A stretch of 64,000 nucleotides of DNA. Origin: Mycobacterium dioxanotrophicus. Lineage in GTDB: Bacteria; Actinomycetota; Actinomycetes; Mycobacteriales; Mycobacteriaceae. The stretch is taken from the NCBI RefSeq assembly GCF_002157835.1, contig NZ_CP020809.1:6448001-6512000 (forward strand), read 5' to 3'. The notes below the pieces were generated by a model. That model was not told the origin of the DNA. It worked only from the letters and a program-made list of their open reading frames with translations, and did not search any database. Shown here one piece after another: positions 19,726 through 29,436 of the stretch. A program made the translations under genes and the position numbers. The number at the start of each line of letters is the position of its first letter. The stretch's first letter is position 1.

Positions 19726-21051
19726 ATGACGCGGAAACAATCGATCCTGGGAGGTGTCGCGATGGCATTCCTCGCCTTGTGCCTGGCGCTGCCTGTCGCC
19801 AACGCCGCCGAGGTGATGCGCGTGACGTTCATCCGACATGGCGAGTCATACGGCAACACTTCGGGTTTGATCGACACCTCGACACCCGGCCCGGTGCTCA
19901 CCCCCAAAGGCCAGCAACAGGCCCAGGACGTCGCCAAGAAACTCGGCGACAACAATTACGACGCCATTTACGCCTCGACCATGGTGCGCACACAATTGAC
20001 CGCGGCACCGATGTCGCAATACCTCGGCCTGCCCATTCAAGTTCTGCCCGGCCTGCAGGAAATCGAAGCAGGTGATTACGAGGGCACCCCGGAGAAAGAC
20101 GCGATGAACGGATATCTCAAGGCCCCGATCGCGTGGGCGTTCGCCGGACAACGCGGCGCCCGGATACCGGGCTCGATCGACGGCAATGAGTTCGACGCCA
20201 GGGTCGACGGAGCGCTGCAGACCATGTACGACAACGGCGACCGGAACGTCGCGGTGTTCTCCCACGGCGGCACCATCATGTTCTGGACCATGATGAACGC
20301 CCAGAACCTCAGCACTGCCGACAAGGTCAGACTGCTCACCACCCATCCGCTGACCAACACCAGCTACGTGGTGATCGAGGGCAATCCCGAAGACGGCTGG
20401 ACATTGGTGGACTGGGACGGCGAAAAGTTCGGCACCCAACCATCGTTCGAAACAAACGTGCAACTGCAGGTCCGGACCCTCACCCGACAACTGCAGCAGG
20501 CCGCCGACAGCGTGAAGGCCGCCTTCGCGACGCGGAACCCGGCGACCATCGCCACCGCGATCAACCATGCTGTCGCCACGGCGAGCTTCTCCGTCGTCAA
20601 GTTCGGCCGCGCGATCAACGCCGAGGTCATCAACCGGACCAAGGATGCCGTGCCGACCGATGCCGACTCCGCGCAGAAGAAGGTGTCCGCCGCGGTCGAC
20701 ACCGTCAAGGCGTCCGTGGAGGCGAACGTCAAGAACGTCGAGGAGACCGTCGACTCCGCCGTCGGGACCCAAAGCCTCACGGGTGCAGCGAAGTTGAACA
20801 CTGGCGCTGGGAGGTCGAAGGCCCATGGCGCGACGGATCTGTCCGACGGCAACAAGGCGCTGCCCGGCGTGACGAAGTCGATCAGTCGCAGTGGGGACCG
20901 GGTGCGCGAGGCCGTGCAGAACACCTCCGACCAGGTGGCCACGTCGGTGCAGAAGCTCAGTGACGCGGTCAAGAAGATCACCGGGCAGAGAGGCAAGTCC
21001 GGCGCCCCCGCCGACTCCGCCAAGACGGGCGGCGAAAAGGACGCTGCCTGA
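19726..21051 (+). CDS. secreted histidine phosphatase, paralogue of the preceding gene
   Basis: A 441-residue exported protein with a signal peptide (MTRKQSILGG start, cleavage near PVANA-AE), the phosphatase motifs FIRHGESYGN and VFSHGGTIMFW, and a C-terminal helical tail containing ATDLSDGNKALPGVTKS, which matches ATNLADGNKTAPGKTVS in the upstream paralogue. Both catalytic histidines are present in each copy. GGAGG lies 9 bases before ATG 19726. The pair looks like a tandem duplication followed by divergence; a role in envelope phosphate metabolism is possible but not shown. Confidence 0.85.
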   Translation: MTRKQSILGGVAMAFLALCLALPVANAAEVMRVTFIRHGESYGNTSGLIDTSTPGPVLTPKGQQQAQDVAKKLGDNNYDAIYASTMVRTQLTAAPMSQYLGLPIQVLPGLQEIEAGDYEGTPEKDAMNGYLKAPIAWAFAGQRGARIPGSIDGNEFDARVDGALQTMYDNGDRNVAVFSHGGTIMFWTMMNAQNLSTADKVRLLTTHPLTNTSYVVIEGNPEDGWTLVDWDGEKFGTQPSFETNVQLQVRTLTRQLQQAADSVKAAFATRNPATIATAINHAVATASFSVVKFGRAINAEVINRTKDAVPTDADSAQKKVSAAVDTVKASVEANVKNVEETVDSAVGTQSLTGAAKLNTGAGRSKAHGATDLSDGNKALPGVTKSISRSGDRVREAVQNTSDQVATSVQKLSDAVKKITGQRGKSGAPADSAKTGGEKDAA

Positions 21052-21062
21052 GCTGAGCACGA

Positions 21063-21094
21063 GGCTCGGGCACTGGACCCCCGGTGCCCGAGCC
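21063..21094. terminator. strong hairpin after the second phosphatase
   Basis: GGCTCGGGCAC (21063-21073) pairs perfectly with GTGCCCGAGCC (21084-21094) around a 10-base loop. No long T run follows, as is common for mycobacterial terminators. Confidence 0.7.
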
Positions 21095-21202
21095 CTCGTT
21101 CCCGTGGCGTGCGCACGACCGCAGATTTGTGCGATCCGGGCGTCACGACTCGTGGGAAACTGACAGCTGACAGTGCTGTTGCACCGGGGCCCGGGGGTGC
21201 CG

Positions 21203-22555
21203 ATGAGTGTTCTGGAGGGATTTCTCTCCACCTGGGCCGAGGCGCGTTCAACGTTCGGCCAGGGTGTGCCCCAAACGGGCGAACCCTTCAAGACCGATGG
21301 GCCGCTGAGCCGGGTGCAGGCGCACCTGACTGCGGCGACGCCGGGATCGTCCTGGTCTGGCACGGCGTCCGCCGCCTACGATGCGGCCAACACCGAACAT
21401 CGGGGAAAGGTGGCCGAGTTCGCGAACCTGGACCGCCGGATGGGCGAACAGATCGACCGCGCAGCACGAGTGGTGACCGTCGGCCGAACTGATCTGGACG
21501 CGGTGCGGACGTGGGTGCTCGACGCCGCAGCCAAGGCTCCCCAGAACGCGGCCGGCCAGCAGATGCTGGTGCCGATCGTGCGACGGGGCCTGAGCGACGT
21601 CGCCGACATCGTCAAACGGTCCAACGGTGAACTGAATTCGATTGCCACGACGATCCGAGGGATCGGCAGTGAATACTCCGCGCTCGGTGACCAGAAACGC
21701 GGCAAGGGCGACCAACCCCAGAACTTCGGTCCGGACGGCAACGGCCCTGAACCGGACAAGCCCCCGGAGAACAAATACGAGAAGGCGTTGAGGGACGCCG
21801 GCCTGCTCAACGGTCCCGCCGACGGGTATTACAAAAAGTGGTTGGAGAATGCCGAACGCCGCGGTGTACCACCAGAAGTCATCGTCGAGATCGCCCGACG
21901 CCACCACATCACGCCGGACAGCTTCAAAGTCCTCGACGGCTTGGAAGAGGTCAAGGACCCCGACGGCAAGTCTTACTTCCTCATGCCCAAAGGCACCACC
22001 GGCGCCGAAGCGCGCAAGGCCGTGTTGATGACCTACATCCTCAATTGCGGCACGGACTACGGTGCAGCGCCTGGCAAGAAGGATTTCGCGGAGACTCCAT
22101 ACTCGGCAGACGAAGTACAGCGGATCGTCGATCGGCAAAACGCAAACTCCTTCACCTACCGCGACGATGTGGACTTCATCCTCAACGCCGACGGAGCACT
22201 GATGACCACACCGAACGGCATGCTCATGGGAATGGGCGGCAACTGGGTGCAAGACCAGTTCAGTTGGATGGGCGGCAGTACTTGGGGTGATATCTACATG
22301 AGCAACATCGACCACTCCCACGGCCCTGCAGATCAACTCCGTCAGATGGTGGAGTCCGGTGTGTCACGCGGCGTCGGCCCCGACGGCGTCCCCAGGCCTG
22401 GCACGCTCGATCTGGATAAATTGCTGCATCACGAAGAACGGCATTCTCAACAGTGGGCGCAGAAGGGCCACCTCGGCATGCTGTGGGCGTTGACGTCAGA
22501 TTGGATGGGCTTGGAGCGCGACGCCGGACTGAACGACGGAGGCTATGAGAAGTGA
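21203..22555 (+). CDS. EspA/EspE-like ESX protein with C-terminal HExxH domain
   Basis: A 450-residue protein. Residues 1-170 match the EspA/EspE plan: two long helices with W-x-G at Trp51-Ser-Gly53 (GSSWSGTASAAYDAAN) and no signal peptide, suggesting export by a type VII system. A charged linker (175-205) leads to a unique C-terminal domain (about 210-450) ending with His410-Glu-Glu-Arg-His414, then SQQW, and GLERDAG at 437-443. HExxH plus a downstream Glu is the pattern of zinc metallopeptidases and of several toxin domains. ATG at 21203 is preceded by GGGGGTG. The last four bases overlap the next gene. Predicted secreted effector; activity unproven. Confidence 0.7.
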   Translation: MSVLEGFLSTWAEARSTFGQGVPQTGEPFKTDGPLSRVQAHLTAATPGSSWSGTASAAYDAANTEHRGKVAEFANLDRRMGEQIDRAARVVTVGRTDLDAVRTWVLDAAAKAPQNAAGQQMLVPIVRRGLSDVADIVKRSNGELNSIATTIRGIGSEYSALGDQKRGKGDQPQNFGPDGNGPEPDKPPENKYEKALRDAGLLNGPADGYYKKWLENAERRGVPPEVIVEIARRHHITPDSFKVLDGLEEVKDPDGKSYFLMPKGTTGAEARKAVLMTYILNCGTDYGAAPGKKDFAETPYSADEVQRIVDRQNANSFTYRDDVDFILNADGALMTTPNGMLMGMGGNWVQDQFSWMGGSTWGDIYMSNIDHSHGPADQLRQMVESGVSRGVGPDGVPRPGTLDLDKLLHHEERHSQQWAQKGHLGMLWALTSDWMGLERDAGLNDGGYEK

Positions 22556-23532
22556 TCGCGCGAGGACTGGCGATTTTGCTCACCATACTGACGATTTCTG
22601 GGTGCGAGATCTTCGGAAAGAACCCACAGGCCCCATCGCTGCCCCCGGTATTCGGAGCACGTATCACCAATGGGCAACTGCACTTTTGGACTGGCACCCC
22701 GTGTGTGCAGGTCTCCCGGATAGCCATCGCGTTCTCCCCTGGGAGCGCCCAGCTTGTGTTGCAGCCGCCAGCCAACGAGTGGGCACAATTCGAGTACCTG
22801 TCCCTGGCGGGACCGAATCCTGGACTCACCGTCGCCGAACCCCTGCCCGACGGGTTCGAATGGCGAACCGCGAAGACCGTTGACCTATGGCTCACTGCGG
22901 CAGAAGGCGCGGGGTCGACCCCGACCAGCGTCGCCGACATCATCGCGGGCTCGTCCGAGCACCCCTACGACACCTACTTTTTCCAGGGATTCGGTTGGCT
23001 CAACCCCACTCAAATCTCAGCCATGAACCGGAAGCAGTTGCTCACAGTCTGCACAGCCGACCCCGCGAAGCAACCATCGCTGCCAACGGCGTTCGGGGTG
23101 CGTGTCACCGATGGCACACTTCGGGTCTGGACGGGGTCACCCTGCGCGTCCACCACCGGCGTGACACTCAGCTTCCGAGCGGACCGTACCAAACCCGCGG
23201 AAACCGACCTCGCGATGGCGACCAGAAGCAACGACGACACCATCACGTTCGAGCGCTACACCGTGGGAGAGTCCTTCCCCGGCTTGGTGATTCGCGATGG
23301 ATTGCCGCTCGGATTCGATTGGCGCAACCAACAGGAATTGACCCTCGCGGTCCACACCACCGAACAACACTGGGATCCCACAACCGACCTCACCGAGGCT
23401 GTCAGCCACTCGGCTGACCATCCCACTGACACCTACTGGTTCCAGGGTATCGGGTGGCTCAACCCCGCGCAGGTCGCCGAGCAGGACGGCAAGACCTTTC
23501 TGGCGACGTGTACCCGGGACCCGAAAAAGTAA
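22552..23532 (+). CDS. lipoprotein made of two copies of one domain
   Basis: A 326-residue predicted lipoprotein: signal peptide with lipobox LTISGC (Cys18). The mature part is an internal duplication. Copy 1 (about 30-172) and copy 2 (about 178-323) share FGAR/VRxTxGxLxxWTGxPC, PLPDGFEW/PLGFDW, DTYFFQGFGWLNPTQ/DTYWFQGIGWLNPAQ and a final TVCTAD/ATCTRD, so each copy keeps one pair of cysteines that could form a disulfide. The start is GTG at 22552, overlapping the HExxH gene stop as GTGA, so translation is coupled. By position it could be an immunity or partner protein for that effector. I do not recognise the family. Confidence 0.75.
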   Translation: MIARGLAILLTILTISGCEIFGKNPQAPSLPPVFGARITNGQLHFWTGTPCVQVSRIAIAFSPGSAQLVLQPPANEWAQFEYLSLAGPNPGLTVAEPLPDGFEWRTAKTVDLWLTAAEGAGSTPTSVADIIAGSSEHPYDTYFFQGFGWLNPTQISAMNRKQLLTVCTADPAKQPSLPTAFGVRVTDGTLRVWTGSPCASTTGVTLSFRADRTKPAETDLAMATRSNDDTITFERYTVGESFPGLVIRDGLPLGFDWRNQQELTLAVHTTEQHWDPTTDLTEAVSHSADHPTDTYWFQGIGWLNPAQVAEQDGKTFLATCTRDPKK

Positions 23533-23534
23533 GT

Positions 23535-23593
23535 GCGAGCAGACACTCCGGCACCCGACACGCCGTTGTGCCGGTGCCGGAGTGTCTGCTCGC
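23535..23593. terminator. 21-bp perfect hairpin between convergent genes
   Basis: A 21-base arm beginning GCGAGCAGACACTCC at 23535 pairs perfectly with 23573-23593 around a 17-base loop. It lies between the lipoprotein gene (+) and the SDR gene (-), 3 and 9 bases from their stops, so it can serve as a bidirectional terminator. Perfect stems this long are unusual for a simple terminator. Confidence 0.8.
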
Positions 23594-23602
23594 GGGAAGA
23601 GC

Positions 23603-24508
23603 TCAGGCCCCGTAGACCGGAACCGCGGGACGGGCCTTGGCCAGCAGATCGGAGACCACGGGGCCCAACTCGGCCGGATCCCACTTCGCGCCCTTGTCGA
23701 TCTGCGGTCCGTGCGCCCAGCCCTCGGCGACTCGGATCTTGCCGCCCTCGACCTCGAACATCTTGCCGGTGACGTCTTTTGACTCGGCGCTGCCCAGCCA
23801 CACCACGAGCGGCGAGACGTTCTCCGGCGCCATCGCGTCGAATGCGGCGTCCTGCGTCGCCATCATCTCTGCGAACACCGTTTCGGTCATCCGGGTGCGG
23901 GCCGACGGCGCGATGGCGTTCACGGTGACGCCGTAGCGCCCCATCTCGGCGGACGCCACGAGGGTCAGTGCCGCGATACCCGCCTTGGCCGCACTGTAAT
24001 TCGCCTGTCCGACACTGCCCTGCAGGCCGGCACCGGAGCTGGTGTTGATGATGCGGGCGTCAACCATGTTGCCCGCCTTGGACTGGGCGCGCCAATAGGC
24101 CGCCGCGTGCTTCATGGTGGCGAAGTGCCCCTTGAGGTGCACGGCGGTGACGGCGTCGAACTCTTCTTCGGAGGTGTTGGCGAACATGCGGTCCCGCACG
24201 ATGCCCGCGTTGTTGACGAGAACGTCGAGGCCGCCGAACGCGTCGACGGCGGTCTGGATGAGACTCTCAGCCTGCGCCCAGTCCGCGACGTTGGCGCCAC
24301 TGGTGACGGCTTCGCCACCGGCAGAGGCGATTTCGTCGACCACGTTTTGCGCCGCGCTGCCCCCGCCCGCCGGCGATCCGTCCAGACCGACGCCGATGTC
24401 GTTGACCACGACGCGGGCCCCTTCGGCGGCGAACGCGAGCGCATGTGCGCGTCCGATACCGCCGCCGGCACCCGTCACGATGACCACGCGGCCGTCAAGC
24501 AAACCCAT
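23603..24508 (-). CDS. SDR-family dehydrogenase (Rv3548c-like)
   Basis: A 301-residue short-chain dehydrogenase with the NAD-binding TGAGGGIG motif near residue 14, NNAG near 95 and the catalytic YSAAK. The extra loop (VNDIGVGLDGSPAGGGSAAQ) and long C-terminus are as in the dehydrogenase domain of peroxisomal multifunctional enzyme 2, which oxidises hydroxyacyl-CoA. ATG at 24508 has GGAGA 7 bases upstream. It lies 25 bases after the next SDR and is probably under KstR2. A step in ring C/D or side-chain oxidation is likely; the exact substrate is not established here. Confidence 0.85.
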   Translation of the reverse strand: MGLLDGRVVIVTGAGGGIGRAHALAFAAEGARVVVNDIGVGLDGSPAGGGSAAQNVVDEIASAGGEAVTSGANVADWAQAESLIQTAVDAFGGLDVLVNNAGIVRDRMFANTSEEEFDAVTAVHLKGHFATMKHAAAYWRAQSKAGNMVDARIINTSSGAGLQGSVGQANYSAAKAGIAALTLVASAEMGRYGVTVNAIAPSARTRMTETVFAEMMATQDAAFDAMAPENVSPLVVWLGSAESKDVTGKMFEVEGGKIRVAEGWAHGPQIDKGAKWDPAELGPVVSDLLAKARPAVPVYGA

Positions 24509-24533
24509 TGCTGTTTCTCCTTGTTTGTCTGCG

Positions 24534-25313
24534 CTATTTGTTTGCGCTGGAAGCTGCCAGGTACTGCGGCGGCTCGCCGCCACCATGGACTTCGAGGGTC
24601 GCCCCACTGATGTAGGACGCCGCGTCGGACGTCAAGAACGCTGCGGCCCAACCGATGTCGGCCGGTTTGGCCAGGCGACCCAGCGGCACGGTGGCGGCGA
24701 CGGCTGCCACGGATTCGGCGTCGCCGTAGAACAATTCGGACTGCTCGGTCTCGACCATGCCGACCACTACGGAGTTCACCCGCACCTTGGGTGCCCATTC
24801 CACGGCCAGCGTCGCGGTCAGGTTGTCCACCCCGGCCTTGGCGGCACCGTAAGCCGCGGTTCCCGGTGTGGGTCTGCGCCCACTGACACTGGAGATGTTG
24901 ATGATCGAGCCGCCGCTGTCCTGGTCCTGCATCACCGCGTTGGCGTGCTGGGAAACCGACAGTGGGCCGAGCAGATTGAGCTCGATGATCTTGGTGCTGA
25001 ACTTCGCCGACGCGTCGGCGGCCGCCACATAGGGCGAGCCGCCCGCGTTGTTCACCACGACGTCTAGGCGGCCGTGCCCGGCGATCACCGCATCGATCAT
25101 CGCCTTCACCGAATCGTCGTCCCGGACGTCGCAGCTGTGGAACTCGTACGGCAGGCCCTCGACGGGACGGCGCGCGCAGGTCACCACCGTGGCTCCCTGA
25201 CCGGCGAAAACAGCGCTGATTCCGGCGCCAACCCCTCGTACTCCACCGGTTACCAGCACCACTTTGCCGGTCAGCCCCAAATTGATGGCACCGCCTTCTG
25301 GCGTATCTGTCAC
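24534..25313 (-). CDS. SDR-family dehydrogenase (Rv3549c-like)
   Basis: A 259-residue SDR with TGGVRGVG, NNAG and YGAAK motifs, the usual size for this family. GTG at 25313 has no ribosome site, but TACGCT lies 6 bases upstream of it, fitting a leaderless transcript. The KstR2 operator lies 15 bases before the start, overlapping this promoter. Homologue of Rv3549c by position, divergent from echA20. Confidence 0.85.
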   Translation of the reverse strand: MTDTPEGGAINLGLTGKVVLVTGGVRGVGAGISAVFAGQGATVVTCARRPVEGLPYEFHSCDVRDDDSVKAMIDAVIAGHGRLDVVVNNAGGSPYVAAADASAKFSTKIIELNLLGPLSVSQHANAVMQDQDSGGSIINISSVSGRRPTPGTAAYGAAKAGVDNLTATLAVEWAPKVRVNSVVVGMVETEQSELFYGDAESVAAVAATVPLGRLAKPADIGWAAAFLTSDAASYISGATLEVHGGGEPPQYLAASSANK

Positions 25314-25328
25314 TGTGCTAGCGTACCA

Positions 25329-25342
25329 AGCAAGTGCTTGCT
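25329..25342. promoter_or_regulatory. KstR2 operator between SDR and echA20
   Basis: AGCAAGTGCTTGCT is a perfect match to the KstR2 palindrome AnCAAGnnCTTGnT, and the symmetry extends one base on each side. KstR2 represses the ring C/D genes until HIP-CoA accumulates. It lies between divergent genes and should control both the SDR pair and echA20-ipdABC. Confidence 0.95.
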
Positions 25343-25374
25343 TAGGTAGCGACGACGGAACGATCAGGAAACCA

Positions 25375-26126
25375 ATGACGATCACATCCACCACTGTCGA
25401 ACCGGGCATCGTCTCGGTCACCGTGAACTACCCACCCGTCAACGCCATCCCATCGCGGGGATGGTTCGAGCTGGCCGACGCCGTCACGGCAGCCGGCCGC
25501 GACCGCAGCACCCACGTGGTGATCCTGCGAGCCGAGGGCCGCGGCTTCAACGCCGGAGTGGACATCAAGGAGATGCAGAACACCGAAGGCTTCACCGCAC
25601 TCATTGACGCCAACCGCGGCTGCTACGCGGCATTCAAGGCGGTCTACGAATGCGAGGTGCCGGTGGTCGCGGCGGTCAACGGGTTCTGCGTCGGCGGTGG
25701 CATCGGCCTGGTCGGCAACGCCGACGTCATCGTCGCCTCCGACGACGCCAAGTTCGGCCTTCCCGAGGTGGAACGCGGCGCCCTCGGCGCAGCGACGCAC
25801 CTGTCGCGCCTGGTGCCGCAACACATGATGCGGCGATTGTTCTTCACCGCCGCCACCGTCGACGCCGAAACCCTGCACCACTTCGGCTCGGTGCACGAGG
25901 TAGTGCCACGCGCAGACCTCGACGAGGCCGCGCTACGGGTGGCCCGTGACATCGCCAGCAAGGACACCCGGGTGATCCGGGCCGCCAAGGAAGCACTGAA
26001 CTTCATCGACGTACAGCCAGTCACCGCGAGATACCGCATGGAACAAGGTTTTACGTTCGAACTCAACCTCTCCGGCGTCTCCGACGAGCACCGTGACGCC
26101 TTCGCCGGCACCTCCAAGGGGAAAGA

Positions 26127-26130
<4 letters not shown>
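25375..26130 (+). CDS. echA20: ring-opening enoyl-CoA hydratase-family hydrolase EchA20
   Basis: A 251-residue crotonase-fold enzyme. In the known pathway EchA20 (Rv3550) hydrolytically opens the last-but-one ring of the HIP-derived CoA ester (HIEC-CoA). Visible are the crotonase oxyanion segments FNAGVDIKEMQ near residue 62 and NGFCVGGGIGLVGNADV near 100. ATG at 25375 chosen; the longer reading would cross the operator. Stop overlaps ipdA as ATGA. Confidence 0.92.
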
Positions 26131-27001
<871 letters not shown>

Positions 27002-27005
<4 letters not shown>

Positions 27006-27751
27006 TTGCCGTGACCCGCGCCGAAGTGTGCGCCGTCGCCTGCGCCGAACTGTTCCGCGACGCCGGCGAGATCATGGCCAGCCCGATGACCACCGTCGTC
27101 CAGATCGGTGCGCGCCTGGCCCGGCTGACCTTCTCCCCCGACATCGTGCTGACCGACGGTGAGGCACGAATTCTGGCCGACACCCCGGCGATCGGCGCGC
27201 CGTTCACCGTCGAAGGCTGGATGCCGTTCAACCGGGTCTTCGAGACCTTGGCCTGGGGCAAGCGCCATGTGGTGATGGGCGCCAACCAGATCGACCGCTA
27301 CGGCAACCAGAACCTCTCGGCGTTCGGTCCGATCCAGCACCCGACCCGCCAGATGTTCGGTGTCCGCGGCGCGCCCGGCAACAGCATCAACCACACCACC
27401 AGCTACTTCGTGGGCAACCACTCCAAGCGGGTGTTCTGCGAGTCGGTGGACATCGTCTCCGGAATCGGCTGGGACAAGGTCGATCCGGCGAACCCGGCCT
27501 ACCGGTTCGCCAACATCTACCGCGTGGTGTCCAACCTGGGCGTGTTCGACTTCAACGGCCCCGACCACCAGATGCGCGCGGTGTCGCTGCATCCGGGCGT
27601 CGACGCTCAACAGGTTGCCGACAACACGTCGTTCGAGGTGCACGGGCTGGACTCCGCCGAGACCACCCGATTGGCCACCGAGGAGGAACTCAAGCTGCTG
27701 CGTGAGGTGATCGATCCGAAGGCGTTGCGAGACAAAGAGGTCAAGGTCTAG
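27002..27751 (+). CDS. ipdB: COCHEA-CoA hydrolase subunit IpdB
   Basis: A 249-residue beta subunit of the CoA-transferase fold (NHTTSYFVGNHSKRVFCESVDIVSG near residue 125). Starts at GTG 27002 within the ipdA stop. It completes the IpdAB hydrolase for the last ring-cleavage step; homologue of Rv3552. Confidence 0.93.
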
Positions 27752-27754
27752 CCG

Positions 27755-28825
27755 ATGGGCAAGCTCAAAACCCCGCTGACCGAGCTGGTCGGCATCGAAC
27801 ATCCCGTGGTACAGACCGGCATGGGCTGGGTAGCAGGCGCCCGGCTGGTCGCGGCGACCTCCAACGCCGGCGGCCTGGGCATCCTGGCCTCGGCGACCAT
27901 GACGCTCGAAGAACTGCAGACCGCGGTCACCAAGGTCAAGGCCGCCACCGACAAACCGTTCGGCATCAACATCCGCGCCGACGCCGGCGACGCCAATGCG
28001 CGCGTCGACCTCCTGATCCGCGAAGGAGTCAAAGTCGCCTCCTTCGCCCTGGCTCCCAAACCCGACCTGATCGCCAAGCTCAAAGACGCAGGCGTGGTGG
28101 TCATCCCGTCGGTCGGCCTGGCCAAGCACGCCAAGAAGGTGGCGGGCTGGGGCGCCGACGCGGTCATCGTGCAGGGTGGCGAGGGCGGCGGCCACACCGG
28201 CCCGATCGCGACCACCCTGCTGTTGCCGTCGGTGCTCGACGCCGTGGCCGACACCGGGATGCCGGTCGTGGCCGCGGGCGGGTTCTTCGACGGCCGGGGG
28301 CTGGCCGCGGCCCTGACCTACGGCGCCGCGGGCGTTGCGATGGGCACCCGGTTCCTGCTGACGTCGGATTCGACCGTGCCTGACGCGGTCAAGCAGCGCT
28401 ACCTGCAAGCTGCGCTCGATGGCACCGTGGTGTCCACCCGCGTCGACGGCATGCCGCATCGGGTCCTGCGTACCGGTCTGGTCGAGAAGCTCGAAAGTGG
28501 TTCGCGGGCCCGCGGCTTCGCTGCCGCGGTCAGCAATGCACAGAAGTTCAAGAAGCTCTCGGGCATGACGTGGAAGTCGATGGTCAAAGACGGCCTGGCC
28601 ATGCGGCACGGCAAGGAGCTCACCTGGTCGCAGGTGGTCATGGCGGCCAACACCCCGATGCTGCTGAAAGCCGGTCTGGTGGAAGGCAACACCGAGGCAG
28701 GTGTGCTGGCTTCAGGTCAGGTCGCAGGCATCATCGAGGATCTGCCGTCGTGCGCTGATCTGGTGCCTGCGATCGTGGACGAGGCCGTCGAGCACCTTCG
28801 CTCCGCGACCAGTTACATCCAGTAA
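27755..28825 (+). CDS. ipdC: flavin-dependent 5-OH-HIC-CoA reductase IpdC
   Basis: A 356-residue TIM-barrel flavoprotein of the nitronate monooxygenase (2-nitropropane dioxygenase) family: VQTGMGWVAGARLVAATSNAGGLG at 19-42, VIVQGGEGGGHTG near 145, and AAGGFFDGRGLAAALTYGAAGVAMGTRF near 172. In steroid catabolism IpdC (Rv3553) acts on the hydroxylated HIC-CoA. It follows ipdB by 3 bases. Confidence 0.92.
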   Translation: MGKLKTPLTELVGIEHPVVQTGMGWVAGARLVAATSNAGGLGILASATMTLEELQTAVTKVKAATDKPFGINIRADAGDANARVDLLIREGVKVASFALAPKPDLIAKLKDAGVVVIPSVGLAKHAKKVAGWGADAVIVQGGEGGGHTGPIATTLLLPSVLDAVADTGMPVVAAGGFFDGRGLAAALTYGAAGVAMGTRFLLTSDSTVPDAVKQRYLQAALDGTVVSTRVDGMPHRVLRTGLVEKLESGSRARGFAAAVSNAQKFKKLSGMTWKSMVKDGLAMRHGKELTWSQVVMAANTPMLLKAGLVEGNTEAGVLASGQVAGIIEDLPSCADLVPAIVDEAVEHLRSATSYIQ

Positions 28826-28838
28826 CTTTTGATTCGCG

Positions 28839-29345
28839 TCATGTCGTGGCGACTGCCACCGCCGCCGCGGCGATCGTGGCCAGCGCCGCGTCTTCGTCGG
28901 CCGTCAACGGCCGCTGCGAATGTGCGTGGACGGCCAGCAGCAGGGCCGCGGTGACCTGCGCGGTGGGATCGTCGGCGCCGGGACCGGTGTCGCGCACAAG
29001 GGCGTCCAGTTCGCCGAGCTCTATCAGCTCGGCGCGGATTTCCAGGCTCTGAAGCTGCTCACGCAGCTCGGCGGTGACAGGGCTCGGGGCAGGTGACGGC
29101 CCGGATTTGAGCCGTCGACGCACCCCACGCAACGGCCGCACCACCTCGGCGTGCCACAGCGCCACCCGTGCGGTCGCAGCCTGCAGCACGGGCGGCGTCA
29201 ACGGCCCTCCGATGCCGACGCGGGCGGCGTACAGCAGCACGTTCACGTCGAGGCCGAACCGGTCCTGCAACAGCACACACGCAGGCCCCACTCCGTCGCC
29301 GCCGTGCACCCGCAGGGCAAAATCTGGTAACTGCACGGTGACCAA
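28839..29345 (-). CDS. TIGR02444-family protein of unknown function
   Basis: A 168-residue, mostly helical cytosolic protein. The segment CVLLQDRFGLDVNVLLYAARVG (about residues 23-44) and a following Trp-rich helix (RVALWHAEVVRPLRGVRRRLK) match the TIGR02444 (DUF2390) family, known mainly from proteobacteria. The first codon at 29345 would be TTG; GTG at 29336 is a reasonable alternative, and neither has a ribosome site. Convergent with ipdC. No function is known. Confidence 0.7.
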   Translation of the reverse strand: MVTVQLPDFALRVHGGDGVGPACVLLQDRFGLDVNVLLYAARVGIGGPLTPPVLQAATARVALWHAEVVRPLRGVRRRLKSGPSPAPSPVTAELREQLQSLEIRAELIELGELDALVRDTGPGADDPTAQVTAALLLAVHAHSQRPLTADEDAALATIAAAAVAVATT

Positions 29346-29436
29346 TTGTGCTGTTCGGTAGCCCTACCTGCCTAGTCGTAGTACACAGTTATTTGCCGTG
29401 GCTACGGAAACACCAGAGTGAGGATGGCGCCAAGCA

